The translations under genes were made by a program, and so were the position numbers. A stretch of 64,000 nucleotides of DNA, from NCBI GenBank assembly GCA_029265815.1, contig JAJUGU010000007.1:1-64000 (forward strand). Direction: 5' to 3'. Below the pieces are notes generated by a model. The model saw only the letters and a program-made list of their open reading frames with translations. It did no database searches and was not told the origin of the DNA. Shown piece by piece: positions 35,470-44,069 of this stretch. Each line of letters starts with the position of its first letter. Position 1 is the first letter of the stretch. This stretch comes from Anaerolineaceae bacterium (GTDB lineage Bacteria; Chloroflexota; Anaerolineae; Anaerolineales; Anaerolineaceae).

Positions 35470-36045
35470 ATGATCCTCCTCGTCGCAGTTGTCATCGGGC
35501 TAATTGCCGGCCTCTGCAGGGCGTGGATAGGTAAAAGGCGATACCGGGCGTATGAACTGAAGTTGCCAGGCTTGGTCTTACTGGCATTCCTGCCACAGTT
35601 TATTGCTTTTTATGTTCCAGCTTTACGCACTCAGATCTCCGACAAGACTGTTTCAATCTTGTTCATCAGTTCGTTGGTTATTTTATTTGTCTTTTCGCTC
35701 TTTAACATCCGCAAGACCAGTTTTTGGCCAATCACCATTGGTTTTTTCCTCAATGCGCTGGTCATTATCCTCAATGGTGGGTGGATGCCTATCAGCCCGG
35801 ATAATGTTCTAAAAGTTAATCCAAATGCGCCTGCTGGGTCCTGGTCGATCGGTCAAAGGCTTGGGTATTCCAAAGACATCGTACTCACTCCTGAATCCAC
35901 ACGGTTATGGTTTCTTTCTGACAGATTCACACTGCCGGATTGGATGAACTATCAGGTCGCTTTCAGCCTTGGAGATATTTTTATCTCTCTGGGTGTGATT
36001 TGGCTGCTCTGGTCATTAGGCGGAAAAAAGAAAGAAAATTATTAA
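35470..36045 (+). CDS. DUF5317 membrane protein
   Basis: About 191 residues and five to six membrane segments; the family pattern includes LPGLVLLAFLPQFIAFY, LNALVIILNGGWMPIS and the end segment after DRFTLP. DUF5317 proteins are frequent in Chloroflexota and Firmicutes and have no known function. Start 35470 (MILLVAVV) is the plausible first residue just before the first membrane segment; an earlier frame start would overlap the peptide gene. Confidence 0.75.
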   Translation: MILLVAVVIGLIAGLCRAWIGKRRYRAYELKLPGLVLLAFLPQFIAFYVPALRTQISDKTVSILFISSLVILFVFSLFNIRKTSFWPITIGFFLNALVIILNGGWMPISPDNVLKVNPNAPAGSWSIGQRLGYSKDIVLTPESTRLWFLSDRFTLPDWMNYQVAFSLGDIFISLGVIWLLWSLGGKKKENY

Positions 36046-36056
36046 GGAGTCTAAAA

Positions 36057-36338
36057 ATGAGTAACATTTTCCATGATTATCACCATCATGATGATTCCAT
36101 CCTGCAAAAGGAACGTGAGTACAGCCGCATTCTTACTGCTGCTGTTGTTAACGAAAAATTCCGCAAACTGCTGCTCACCAACCCGGGTCTGGCGATTAAA
36201 AATGGATTCGGTGGTGAAGCTTTCCATCTGGGAGCCGATGAAGCGAATCGTATTGCTTCGATCCATGTCTCAACCCTGGCAGAGTTCGCCCGCCAGATGA
36301 ATGGCACTGGTTCTCGTGTCAGCGTCTCGTTAGATTAA
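36057..36338 (+). CDS. 93-residue peptide resembling a RiPP-type leader (Nif11/Franean1_4349-like)
   Basis: TAAGGAGTC precedes ATG 36057. The protein has a His/Asp-rich head (HDYHHHDD) followed by one helical domain: ILTAAVVNEKFRKLLLTNPG, then LAIKNGFGGEAFHLGADEAN and IHVSTLAEFARQM, and a short tail GTGSRVSVSLD. The order (DxxFRxxLLxNPxxAL, then ExxxIxxI..LxEFA) is like leader-type small proteins of ribosomal peptide systems. No modification enzyme is nearby, so a RiPP role is only a suggestion. It sits between DUF5317 and the HD-GYP gene. Confidence 0.6.
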   Translation: MSNIFHDYHHHDDSILQKEREYSRILTAAVVNEKFRKLLLTNPGLAIKNGFGGEAFHLGADEANRIASIHVSTLAEFARQMNGTGSRVSVSLD

Positions 36339-36426
36339 AAAATTATTTATAGAGTTTGCATCAATCATCTAGAGCCGTGCAGGACTATTGGCGTCTAAGC
36401 ATGGTGAAACATTACAGGGATAATTA

Positions 36427-37578
36427 ATGAGTCAATACATCGACAGTATTTCTCACCAATATAGCACGGGGGAAAGGACTGTTCCACCTAGAACCAAAGA
36501 GAAATGGACTGGTCTCTCTGACCTCAGCCATTTTCTGATGGGTTCTGATACTATGGAAGATCTTGCTGAACGTGCGGCGAAATATATCGTCGATATACTA
36601 TCCATCGATTATTGCCGTATTGTTCTGCAGGAGGGTAATAAATATTATTGTAAAGCTTCGTATTCGCGTACTTATCCTTATTCAGTGCACGGAAATAGCC
36701 GGGAACCAGTTGCGGCAGAAGCGGTATATTCTCGGATGTTATCGCATAATGCTTCAGCCAAGCTCTACCTGGCTCATCAGCACCTGACCACGCAAGAAAA
36801 AATAAGCCTGGGGATTTCACCGGGGGAGCAATCATGGTTCATCCCTCTACGGGCAGACACTTTACAAATTGGCGTGTTGATTCTGGGGCAGAAATCAGGA
36901 TCAGACGGTGAGTTATTGGATGAGAGTTCATATTATCTGGTTGACTTGATCGCAGATCAACTTTCTAACGCTTTTTTACGCACTCAATTAAACAATCGAC
37001 TGGAATCTTTATCGATCGAGACGGTTCTGGCACTTTCAAAAACACTTGAAACGCGAGATTCACCCAGTAGTCTGCACGGTAAGCGTATGGCGATTATGTC
37101 AGAGCGGCTTGCTGCTCATTACAAATTTTCCGTCCGGGAGACACGGGAACTTTGTTGGGCTGCGTTGCTGCATGACATCGGAAAGATCGGTGTTGAGGAT
37201 GTGATCTTGCGTAAACCCGGTCCACTGGATGATGATGAATGGAAAGTGATGAAAACGCATCCAGAAATTGGTGCACAGATCGTGCGTGGAGTCTCTGGTC
37301 TGGAAAATCTCGCGCCTTTAATCCTCTCTCATCATGAGCGGGTCGATGGACGAGGCTATCCTCTTGGTTTGCGGCGGGATGAAATTCCTTTAGGGGCACG
37401 CATCCTGGCGGTTGTTGATTCTTATACAGCCATGACAGAGGGCAGACCATACCGAAAGGCTCGGACGCATGACGAGGCAATTACAGAAATCAAGAAAAAT
37501 TCGGGTGAAATGTACGATCCCGAAGTGGTTTCTACTTTCGTGGAATTATTCGATAAGGAAAGCGATATACCTTTATAA
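36427..37578 (+). CDS. GAF-HD-GYP phosphodiesterase
   Basis: 383 residues. Residues about 25-190 form a GAF-like sensor region. The HD-GYP domain follows: ETRDSPSSLHGKR, AALLHDIGKIGVED near 245 with the HD pair, HPEIGAQIV, and HHERVDGRGYPLGL near 300 with the full HHExxDGxGYP signature. It is expected to break down cyclic di-GMP (or a similar cyclic dinucleotide) in response to a ligand bound by GAF. It ends the small-peptide gene group. Confidence 0.92.
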   Translation: MSQYIDSISHQYSTGERTVPPRTKEKWTGLSDLSHFLMGSDTMEDLAERAAKYIVDILSIDYCRIVLQEGNKYYCKASYSRTYPYSVHGNSREPVAAEAVYSRMLSHNASAKLYLAHQHLTTQEKISLGISPGEQSWFIPLRADTLQIGVLILGQKSGSDGELLDESSYYLVDLIADQLSNAFLRTQLNNRLESLSIETVLALSKTLETRDSPSSLHGKRMAIMSERLAAHYKFSVRETRELCWAALLHDIGKIGVEDVILRKPGPLDDDEWKVMKTHPEIGAQIVRGVSGLENLAPLILSHHERVDGRGYPLGLRRDEIPLGARILAVVDSYTAMTEGRPYRKARTHDEAITEIKKNSGEMYDPEVVSTFVELFDKESDIPL

Positions 37579-37635
37579 CTTTCCGTTTTCCCTTCCTTAA
37601 GGGAACGCCAGTTCTTCGCTGCAGGGGGAATTGAG

Positions 37636-37669
37636 AAATGGATGGTCAGAGGTTCTGAACCATCCATTT
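37636..37669. terminator. bidirectional terminator between convergent genes
   Basis: AAATGGATGGT / ACCATCCATTT with a 12-base loop, A-rich on the left and T-rich on the right; it lies between HD-GYP (+) and flavin reductase (-). Confidence 0.8.
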
Positions 37670-37680
37670 TGATTTATTCA

Positions 37681-38208
37681 TCATATATGATAGTGCGGCG
37701 CACCTCTGATTGACAGGATTTCACCAAAATAGATCCGATGAAAATCATTATCTGTGTAGTGAGTGTTGATCTGTGGATCTAAAAAATGACCCAGATCGTA
37801 ATCTTGCCAGTAAATCTTACGGCATTCGATTACCAATTCAGCTTCTTCATATACAGGTGCTGCGGTTACCTCTGCTTTCGTAGGGGTGAGACCGGAATGG
37901 GAGATCTTATCCATCGAACGGCCTGAACGCGAGCCAAGTTCCTGCAACTGCGGTCTGAACTTTTCAGGAAAAACACACAAGGTGAAATCGGGATATTTGT
38001 TGATGAAGTGAAATGTGTAACGGGTTGGACGCACTGCCACCTGAGCGAATGGTTTATTCCACATGATGCCAATGCTGCCCCAAGAAATGGTCATGCAATT
38101 GAATTTCTTTTCTTCAAAATTTCCAGAAGTCAGAAGCATCCAGTTGTCTTTCCAAATTGAAAAAGATCGTGAAATGAAGTTGTCAAAATCGATAAAGTCT
38201 AATTTCAT
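37681..38208 (-). CDS. flavin reductase-like FMN-binding protein
   Basis: 175 residues of the split-barrel flavin reductase family: LTSGNFEEKKFNCMTISWGSIG near 25-46 (the usual TxG...N.MT.SW pattern), FAQVAVRPTRYTFHFINKYPDFTLC, and RSGRSMDKISHSGL. It likely binds FMN and reduces flavin with NAD(P)H or acts directly on a substrate. It is separated from the MFS gene by 63 bases. Confidence 0.85.
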   Translation of the reverse strand: MKLDFIDFDNFISRSFSIWKDNWMLLTSGNFEEKKFNCMTISWGSIGIMWNKPFAQVAVRPTRYTFHFINKYPDFTLCVFPEKFRPQLQELGSRSGRSMDKISHSGLTPTKAEVTAAPVYEEAELVIECRKIYWQDYDLGHFLDPQINTHYTDNDFHRIYFGEILSIRGAPHYHI

Positions 38209-38271
38209 CGCCTCTCCTAATAAATCACTACTACCCCGGTATTCAAACCAACAAGCTGAAGAATTTTTTGA

Positions 38272-39507
38272 TCATGTGGCTTTAGCGGGAGTAGTTTTTA
38301 AATCTTTGCCAAAAATGGCAAAAAAGACGGTACCGATCACCCCGAAACTAAAAGCGGTAAGCAGGTTGATTTCTGGTTTAATCGCCCATAGAAAGACACC
38401 GCCAAAAGCTGCAGCGCTGACAATCACATCACGAATCAGATAATATACTCCGAACACTGCCGCTTTTTTACCTTCAGGGGCCAGGTCCATGATCAGGGCC
38501 TTGCGTGTGGGTTCGCCAAACTCTTTCAGCCCGCGAACGATAAAGGCAAGAATTAACATGGGCATGTTATGAGAAAAGAGCAACACCAGTGGAAAGAGTG
38601 TAAAGAACCCAAAGGTCATCACCACAAAAGGTTTTTTGGAGGTCTTGTCTGCAAGGTATGCGACGGGGATGTAGCACAACACAGCGGTAACCATTTCAAC
38701 TGTAGAGAGCAAACCAAAATTGAACTCGCTGATATGGTTGAGTTCAACCACCCACATGACGACAAGCATGTCAGGAATTTGCTCACAGAAACGGATAATG
38801 ATATCTGAAATGAGCATATTACGCAGGTCGCGGTTGAGCAGCCGGAACATCGCGAAGGGATTATGAATGGTCTCATCCTTTACAGGAGGTTCATCTTTGA
38901 TCAGTCTTTGCTGTACGAAGATGGCAATCACACCGAGCACGAAGGCAATCATGAAAGCGTAACGGATACCTTCGATCTCTCCATAGACCCCGATCAGCAT
39001 ACCACCAATCACCGGGCCAAGAGCTTTGGGAATGCGTTTGGTGATTGAAAGCAGGGATACTCCCATGGTGCGTTTATTCGCGGGCATGACCGTAGAAACA
39101 AGGCTCATGGTGGCTGGCAATGAGACAGAAGACCACGCCATAAAAAAGAAAGCCCCTACCAGCACCGCTGCCCAGCTCTGAAAGATGATAACGATGCTAT
39201 ACCCGACAAGCGCGATTAAATTGAAAATCAGCAGTGCTTTTTTGTGCCCGAGGCGCTCACTGAGGTAACCGGCCGGGAATGAATACAGGGCTCCCAGTAA
39301 ATTCTTCATCCCACTCAACACGCCAATCACTTCAAGCCCGCCCCCCAGTGCTCTGATATAAAGGGGCATGAAGCGGTCTGCCATCCATTCACCCATACCG
39401 ATCAAGATGATCATGAGCAAGACAGCTACCATGCTCTTTTTCAAGTTGAAGAAGTCGATCACTTTATGTATGATTGCATTGGTTCCTGGGGTGATGTTAT
39501 TCTTCAT
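38272..39507 (-). CDS. major facilitator superfamily transporter
   Basis: 411 residues with twelve predicted membrane segments. The loop between segments 2 and 3 holds GYLSERLGHKKALLIFN, and the equivalent loop in the second half holds YLADKTSKKPFVVM, the usual MFS sequence A pattern. Drug/metabolite efflux is the most common role in this subgroup; the substrate cannot be told. Translation start ATG 39507 has AAGG 7 bases upstream. Confidence 0.88.
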   Translation of the reverse strand: MKNNITPGTNAIIHKVIDFFNLKKSMVAVLLMIILIGMGEWMADRFMPLYIRALGGGLEVIGVLSGMKNLLGALYSFPAGYLSERLGHKKALLIFNLIALVGYSIVIIFQSWAAVLVGAFFFMAWSSVSLPATMSLVSTVMPANKRTMGVSLLSITKRIPKALGPVIGGMLIGVYGEIEGIRYAFMIAFVLGVIAIFVQQRLIKDEPPVKDETIHNPFAMFRLLNRDLRNMLISDIIIRFCEQIPDMLVVMWVVELNHISEFNFGLLSTVEMVTAVLCYIPVAYLADKTSKKPFVVMTFGFFTLFPLVLLFSHNMPMLILAFIVRGLKEFGEPTRKALIMDLAPEGKKAAVFGVYYLIRDVIVSAAAFGGVFLWAIKPEINLLTAFSFGVIGTVFFAIFGKDLKTTPAKAT

Positions 39508-39596
39508 GGGCTTTACCTTGGTATTTGGTTGTACACGTTTTTATTTATAAATCGAATTTGATTATTATAGTCTTGTTCCTATAAGATGATGAAATA

Positions 39597-39629
39597 AAAC
39601 AGCCTGTGAATGAGTCTCACAGGCTGTTT
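39597..39629 (-). terminator. terminator of the patatin-like gene
   Basis: AAACAGCCTGTGA / TCACAGGCTGTTT, 13 pairs with a 7-base loop; on the minus strand it runs into TTTTATTTC. Confidence 0.85.
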
Positions 39630-39644
39630 GTATCAGTGACTGGC

Positions 39645-40463
39645 TTAAAGATGCAGGTCTTTCTTGAGGTAAGGAATAACCTTTTTGGCTGCCTCCACGC
39701 CGGCGTCATGCATTTTGTCCACGTTACTAAATCCCCACGAAGAATACTGTGATACCTGTGGGCGGATATAGCAATCGCACGCATCTTCACTGACAAGGGC
39801 TGCGCGTGCTTGCATGATATAAATCATTGCCATAACTACATCGATTGGGTTCTCAGGGTTTTTATTAATCCTGCCGCGTTTTGAAACGTCACTGGCGATC
39901 ACATATTTTGCACCCATAGCTCTCACTTGACTTACAGGCAGATTATCCACGATTCCACCATCTACCAGGATACGGCCTTCAATTGTCACTGGAGAAAACA
40001 GGCCTGGAATGGCTGCGCTTGCTCTCACAGCCTGAGCCAGCGGTCCATGATCAAGAATAATCTTTTCGCCGGTGTTAATGTCACATGCGATGGCGGCAAA
40101 CGGAATTTTGAGATCTTTGAACTCGATATCTCCTATGGCCTGTTTTAAGAAGTTTTCCATCGGCTGGGTATCGAAAATTGAGAGAGGCTTTTTTAGAGAG
40201 ATACGAATCAATGAAGGCCAGTCAATAGTGTTAAAAAGGCGTTCAATCTCAGGGAGTGGTACACCAGCGCAATATGCTGCGCCGACCAGCGCACCTGCAC
40301 TGGTACCTGCAACCACATCTGGTTTTATGCCAGCCCCTTCCAGTACCTGCAGCACACCCACATGCGCTGCACCATAGGTTGAACCGCCGCTCAGTGCCAG
40401 ACCGACACACGAGGGCTTACGTAGACGTTTGACGAATTTGAGTGTTTTTTGAAGGATATCCAT
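39645..40463 (-). CDS. patatin-like phospholipase
   Basis: 272 residues. GLALSGGSTYGAAHVGVLQ is the Gly-rich oxyanion loop, GTSAG has the nucleophile Ser55, and VDGGIVDNLP has the catalytic Asp168, giving the complete Ser-Asp dyad of the RssA/YlbK branch. It would hydrolyse acyl ester bonds of lipids at the inner face of the membrane. No signal peptide. A clear ribosome site is not seen. Confidence 0.9.
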   Translation of the reverse strand: MDILQKTLKFVKRLRKPSCVGLALSGGSTYGAAHVGVLQVLEGAGIKPDVVAGTSAGALVGAAYCAGVPLPEIERLFNTIDWPSLIRISLKKPLSIFDTQPMENFLKQAIGDIEFKDLKIPFAAIACDINTGEKIILDHGPLAQAVRASAAIPGLFSPVTIEGRILVDGGIVDNLPVSQVRAMGAKYVIASDVSKRGRINKNPENPIDVVMAMIYIMQARAALVSEDACDCYIRPQVSQYSSWGFSNVDKMHDAGVEAAKKVIPYLKKDLHL

Positions 40464-40516
40464 GTCTTTAAATACGAAAATTTGTTATTTTAGTCGCATT
40501 TGGGGAAGAGATTTAG

Positions 40517-41068
40517 TTATTTATTCTGAGTTGTTTGAAGTTCATTAATCAACTGGGTCAGGATTTCTTCACGGTTTTCACGGGTTAATGTAATTACCCG
40601 GGCATCTGGCCAACGCTGCAAGGCGGTTTCGATCAGTCGTGGACGGATGACTACTATGGTCAGGACATAGGCTCGTGAATCTATAGCCTTTAAACCATTC
40701 TGCCAGCCTTCGCCGCGTTCGAATTCGAGCGGCCCCAACTCATCGACAAACAACAGGTCGCACGGAACGGCTTTCAGAAGGATCTCATTCCCCCAATTGA
40801 TTGATTCCTGGTCGAAAAGCCATCTGGTGGTATAGATTCCATCTATGGCTGAACCGCGCAAGATGGCGAGATGACGCTGCTCACGAGATTCAACGTTTAA
40901 AACGTCGATTCCGGTTTTGATTTCATTTTCATATATCGGCGGGCAGATCACCCCTTTCGCAGAATAACCACTTGCCTGTGCTGCCTCGAGGAGCTTGAGG
41001 CACAGGGTGGTTTTTCCATTTTCTAATTCTCCACTGAGGAGAATAATTCTTCCCTGATATTCACTCAC
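40517..41068 (-). CDS. THEP1-like nucleoside-triphosphatase
   Basis: 183 residues: P-loop SGELENGKTTLCLKLLE near residue 12, VICPPIYENEIKTGIDVLNV, Walker B-like LLFVDELGPLEF near 110. This matches the NTPase family of archaeal/bacterial THEP1, which hydrolyses NTPs and is often near metal or cofactor transporters. The GTG start overlaps the stop of the ABC ATPase gene (GTGA), so the protein is translated with the importer. How it serves the importer is unknown. Confidence 0.8.
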   Translation of the reverse strand: MSEYQGRIILLSGELENGKTTLCLKLLEAAQASGYSAKGVICPPIYENEIKTGIDVLNVESREQRHLAILRGSAIDGIYTTRWLFDQESINWGNEILLKAVPCDLLFVDELGPLEFERGEGWQNGLKAIDSRAYVLTIVVIRPRLIETALQRWPDARVITLTRENREEILTQLINELQTTQNK

Positions 41069-41853
41069 GATAACCGCTCCATCGATCGGACCACACGCAT
41101 TCCGTCTATATTCACGACTTCGACCGGTGTTCCGTAAGTTAAACTCAGTTTTTCTTTGGTGAATGTTTCATCAAGGGTTCCGGCATCCAATACCTGCCCG
41201 TTGCGCATTAAGACCAGGTGGTCGGCAATGAGCGCCGCGGCTTCAGGGTCATGCGTGCTGAAGATAATGGTGGTTCCATTTTTTCGCAGTCGGTTAAGAA
41301 TACGTAAGGTAGTATTGCGGTTGCTGAGATCAAGATGAGAAGTGGGTTCATCAAGCAGCATGATGCGTGGTTTCTGACACAGGGCTCTTGCAAGCATGGC
41401 TAATTGCAGTTCGCCGCCGCTTAAAGCCGGTACGGGTCTCTTTTCAAGATGTTCAATGCCAATTTCTGCAAGCGATTCGAGAGCAATTTGCACATCTTCT
41501 CTGCCGGGCAGGTCCAGTGGGCCAAGGTATGGCGCTCTACCTAGCAGCACATATTCAAGGACGGTATATTCAAACGGAATGTATTCTGATTGCGGCACCA
41601 GCCCAATCCACTGACTCAACTCGCGCCTTGAGTACTCGCTGATGGGCACGTCTTCTATAAAAATCGATCCGGTAACAGGTTTCATCAATCCAAGCATCAG
41701 GTGGAGCAGGGTGGTCTTTCCAGCGCCGTTGGGTCCGATGATGGCAGTTACCGTTTCTGAAAGGATTTCGAAACTTACCTGTTTAACGGCTTCTGGGCGT
41801 TCAGGGTGATAAGTATAAGAGATGGAATTGACCGTGAGGATACCGCTGCTCAT
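41065..41853 (-). CDS. iron/cobalamin-type ABC importer ATPase
   Basis: 262 residues, FecE/BtuD class: Walker A GPNGAGKTTLL near 38, Q-loop LVPQSEYIPFEYTVLEYVLLGR, signature LSGGELQLAMLARAL, Walker B IMLLDEPTSHLD, switch His STHDPEAA. Its ATG overlaps the permease stop (ATGA). Confidence 0.93.
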   Translation of the reverse strand: MSSGILTVNSISYTYHPERPEAVKQVSFEILSETVTAIIGPNGAGKTTLLHLMLGLMKPVTGSIFIEDVPISEYSRRELSQWIGLVPQSEYIPFEYTVLEYVLLGRAPYLGPLDLPGREDVQIALESLAEIGIEHLEKRPVPALSGGELQLAMLARALCQKPRIMLLDEPTSHLDLSNRNTTLRILNRLRKNGTTIIFSTHDPEAAALIADHLVLMRNGQVLDAGTLDETFTKEKLSLTYGTPVEVVNIDGMRVVRSMERLS

Positions 41854-42842
41854 TTTGTGATGCTCACTTTCCGGCTGGTCATCATCACCAGGAAGATACC
41901 GGCACCGATCAGCGACGTGATGATCCCAAGGGGGATCTCTCCTGTGGTCAATACCCTTGCCAGATCGTCAGAGAGCATAGCGAATATTGCACCGGCAGAC
42001 ATGCTGACTGGTATGAATTCTGCCGCGTTGGCGCCTGTGAGGCGGCGTGATATATGCGGAATGATCAAGCCGATCCAGCCAACGATTCCTGCCACTGAAA
42101 CGACAACCGCAGTAATCGCAACACTGGCTGCGATCAGCAGAGTTCGTTCACGCCCCACAGATACACCCAGGGAAAAGGCGGTTTCATCACTGAGAGATAA
42201 CAGGTTCAATCGCCAGCGCATGAGAAAAATGGTTGTCAATCCGACAACAACAACGGGAAGAATGTAGAGCAGGTCTTTCCAGGTCACAGAATACAAGCCG
42301 CCCAGCAGCCAGAAAACGATCTCTGGCAGTTCGGAGGTAGGATCAGCCATGTATTTCAAGATGCCAAGCCCGGCGGAAAAAAGGGCAGAAACCGCAATAC
42401 CAGAAAGAACCAATCGCAAGACCCAACCGCCAAAGCGGATTTTGCGGGCTATGAAATAGGAGAGTACCAGACCAAGAACGGCAAATGCTGCAGCGTTGAG
42501 TTCAATAATCAATGGAGATGTAGAAATCCAGAGGATACTGAATGCGGCACCGAATCCTGCTCCCTGAGTGACCCCCAGAAAGCCAGGTTCTACCAGAGGG
42601 TTACGAAACAACATTTGCATCACTCCACCGGCTGCGGCAAGAGATGCTCCAAGCAGAGCGGCGGTGATCAGGCGCGGCAATCTTAGATTAAAGACCAGTT
42701 TCTGTGCCAGCTCATCACTGGTAAGAACAGAAAACGGCATGAAGAGTGGTTTCGGGTACCGACCTGCAAATAAAGAGATCCCCAAAACCAGCAAAGGCAG
42801 AATAATCAGAACGAGATTGGTGATTGTCTTTTGATTTTTCAC
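41850..42842 (-). CDS. iron/cobalamin-type ABC importer permease (FecCD family)
   Basis: About 330 residues and ten membrane segments. Family hallmarks: RLPRLITAALLGASLAAAGG near the start, NPLVEPGFLGVTQGAGFGAA, GWIGLIIPHISRRL. The start is uncertain. GTG 42842 is chosen because the hairpin and T run at 42850-42890 lie just upstream and the protein then begins shortly before the first membrane segment. ATG 42878 (inside the hairpin loop) and GTG 42911 (overlapping the binding-protein gene) are alternatives. Confidence 0.85.
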   Translation of the reverse strand: MKNQKTITNLVLIILPLLVLGISLFAGRYPKPLFMPFSVLTSDELAQKLVFNLRLPRLITAALLGASLAAAGGVMQMLFRNPLVEPGFLGVTQGAGFGAAFSILWISTSPLIIELNAAAFAVLGLVLSYFIARKIRFGGWVLRLVLSGIAVSALFSAGLGILKYMADPTSELPEIVFWLLGGLYSVTWKDLLYILPVVVVGLTTIFLMRWRLNLLSLSDETAFSLGVSVGRERTLLIAASVAITAVVVSVAGIVGWIGLIIPHISRRLTGANAAEFIPVSMSAGAIFAMLSDDLARVLTTGEIPLGIITSLIGAGIFLVMMTSRKVSITK

Positions 42843-42849
42843 GATGAAA

Positions 42850-42890
42850 AAAAAGATTAAGAACGGGGTGGATTGCATGACCACCCCGTT
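42850..42890 (-). terminator. terminator-like hairpin between binding-protein and permease genes
   Basis: AACGGGGTGG / CCACCCCGTT (10 pairs, 9-base loop) at 42862-42890, followed on the minus strand by CTTAATC and a run of eight T. It sits right after the binding-protein stop codon and would limit transcription of the permease, ATPase and NTPase genes. Confidence 0.7.
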
Positions 42891-42900
42891 CAATGAATCA

Positions 42901-44055
42901 TTACAGGTCACCTCTTACCAGAGGTAAGATGGTTTGATTGATTTCACTATCACTGAGGTTGTAGAAACCCGAATAGAAATACCTGATCTCTTCTGCCATC
43001 GAAATGTTGCTAAAAAGATCAGGGTGCAGTTTTTTGGCTGTCCAGGTCAGGCCTAATATCCAGCGCGTATCCGCCTGATCCCAGCTTTGAAAATCTAACG
43101 GGAATGCGTGGATCTTGCCATTCTTTACTGCGTCTAATAAAGCCCATTTACTATCTTGTTTTAATGAAGCAACAGCTTCAAGGGCTTTTCCTTTGTAGTC
43201 AATCACCAGGATGACATCGGGATTCCAGGCGGCAATCTGTTCAAGAGTAATCACCGTCCAGCCGTCCGTGGGGGTATCCGTCCAAACCGGTTTGCCACCG
43301 GCCATTTCCACGATGCCTGTCTGAATCCACTCTGCAGGCGGTACTTTAAAAGCGATTTCCCCGCCCTTGTCAGAATATTGCAGCATCAATACCGAGGGTT
43401 TTTGGTCATCGGTAAGGGTTGAGGTGACATCTGTGATCTTTCTTACCGCTTGATCATAAAGGTTAATGAGCTGCTCGGCACGTTCACTGTTGCCAAATAC
43501 CTGCCCAAGAGTGCGGATATCTTTGGCTATTGCTTCGGGTGTTTCGAGATCAAGGTAAATGACCTTGATGCCAATTTCTTCAATTTGAGCACCAAGTTCA
43601 TCTTTCAGGTAAGATTTCATCATCACCAGGTCAGGATTTAATGGAGCAATCTGTTCCGCGGTGGCATCAGTTTCCAGAACAGTCATCGTTCTTGATCTGG
43701 GGAAGGCGGTGTTAATAAAATCTAGACCTGTCTGTGCACGGAGCTCGTACCCGGTGATGCGTTCCACAGCTTCGGGGAAGAGGAACGCGGCATCCAGGAG
43801 CATAAACGCTGCTTTTCCAACAATGGTGATCCGCGAGGGAAGTTCTTCGAATTCAACCGTTCTTCCCAGGGTGTCGGTCACTGAAATCACCGGCACTTCT
43901 GTGGCTGGCGCTTCGGTGGTTACGACGGGTTCTACCGTTGTGGTTTCAGGAACATTGGTTGCTGCAGGATCGGTAGCAGGGGTGGGTGTACCGCACCCGG
44001 CCAGTAATCCGGTAACAAGTGTGAGTATAAAGACTGCATAGATGGTTTTTTTCAT
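42901..44055 (-). CDS. iron/cobalamin-type binding lipoprotein
   Basis: 384 residues. Start 44055 is preferred, since GAGGAAAG lies just upstream and overlaps an earlier ATG at 44067. Signal MKKTIYAVFILTLVTGLLAGC, a Thr/Pro/Val linker, then a class III binding protein: VISVTDTLGRTVEFEELPSRI, ERITGYELRAQTG, LNPDLVMMKSY, WNPDVILVIDYKG. The ligand is likely a ferric siderophore, heme or corrinoid. It follows the padR gene and precedes the permease. Confidence 0.9.
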   Translation of the reverse strand: MKKTIYAVFILTLVTGLLAGCGTPTPATDPAATNVPETTTVEPVVTTEAPATEVPVISVTDTLGRTVEFEELPSRITIVGKAAFMLLDAAFLFPEAVERITGYELRAQTGLDFINTAFPRSRTMTVLETDATAEQIAPLNPDLVMMKSYLKDELGAQIEEIGIKVIYLDLETPEAIAKDIRTLGQVFGNSERAEQLINLYDQAVRKITDVTSTLTDDQKPSVLMLQYSDKGGEIAFKVPPAEWIQTGIVEMAGGKPVWTDTPTDGWTVITLEQIAAWNPDVILVIDYKGKALEAVASLKQDSKWALLDAVKNGKIHAFPLDFQSWDQADTRWILGLTWTAKKLHPDLFSNISMAEEIRYFYSGFYNLSDSEINQTILPLVRGDL

Positions 44056-44069
44056 AACTTTCCTCATAA

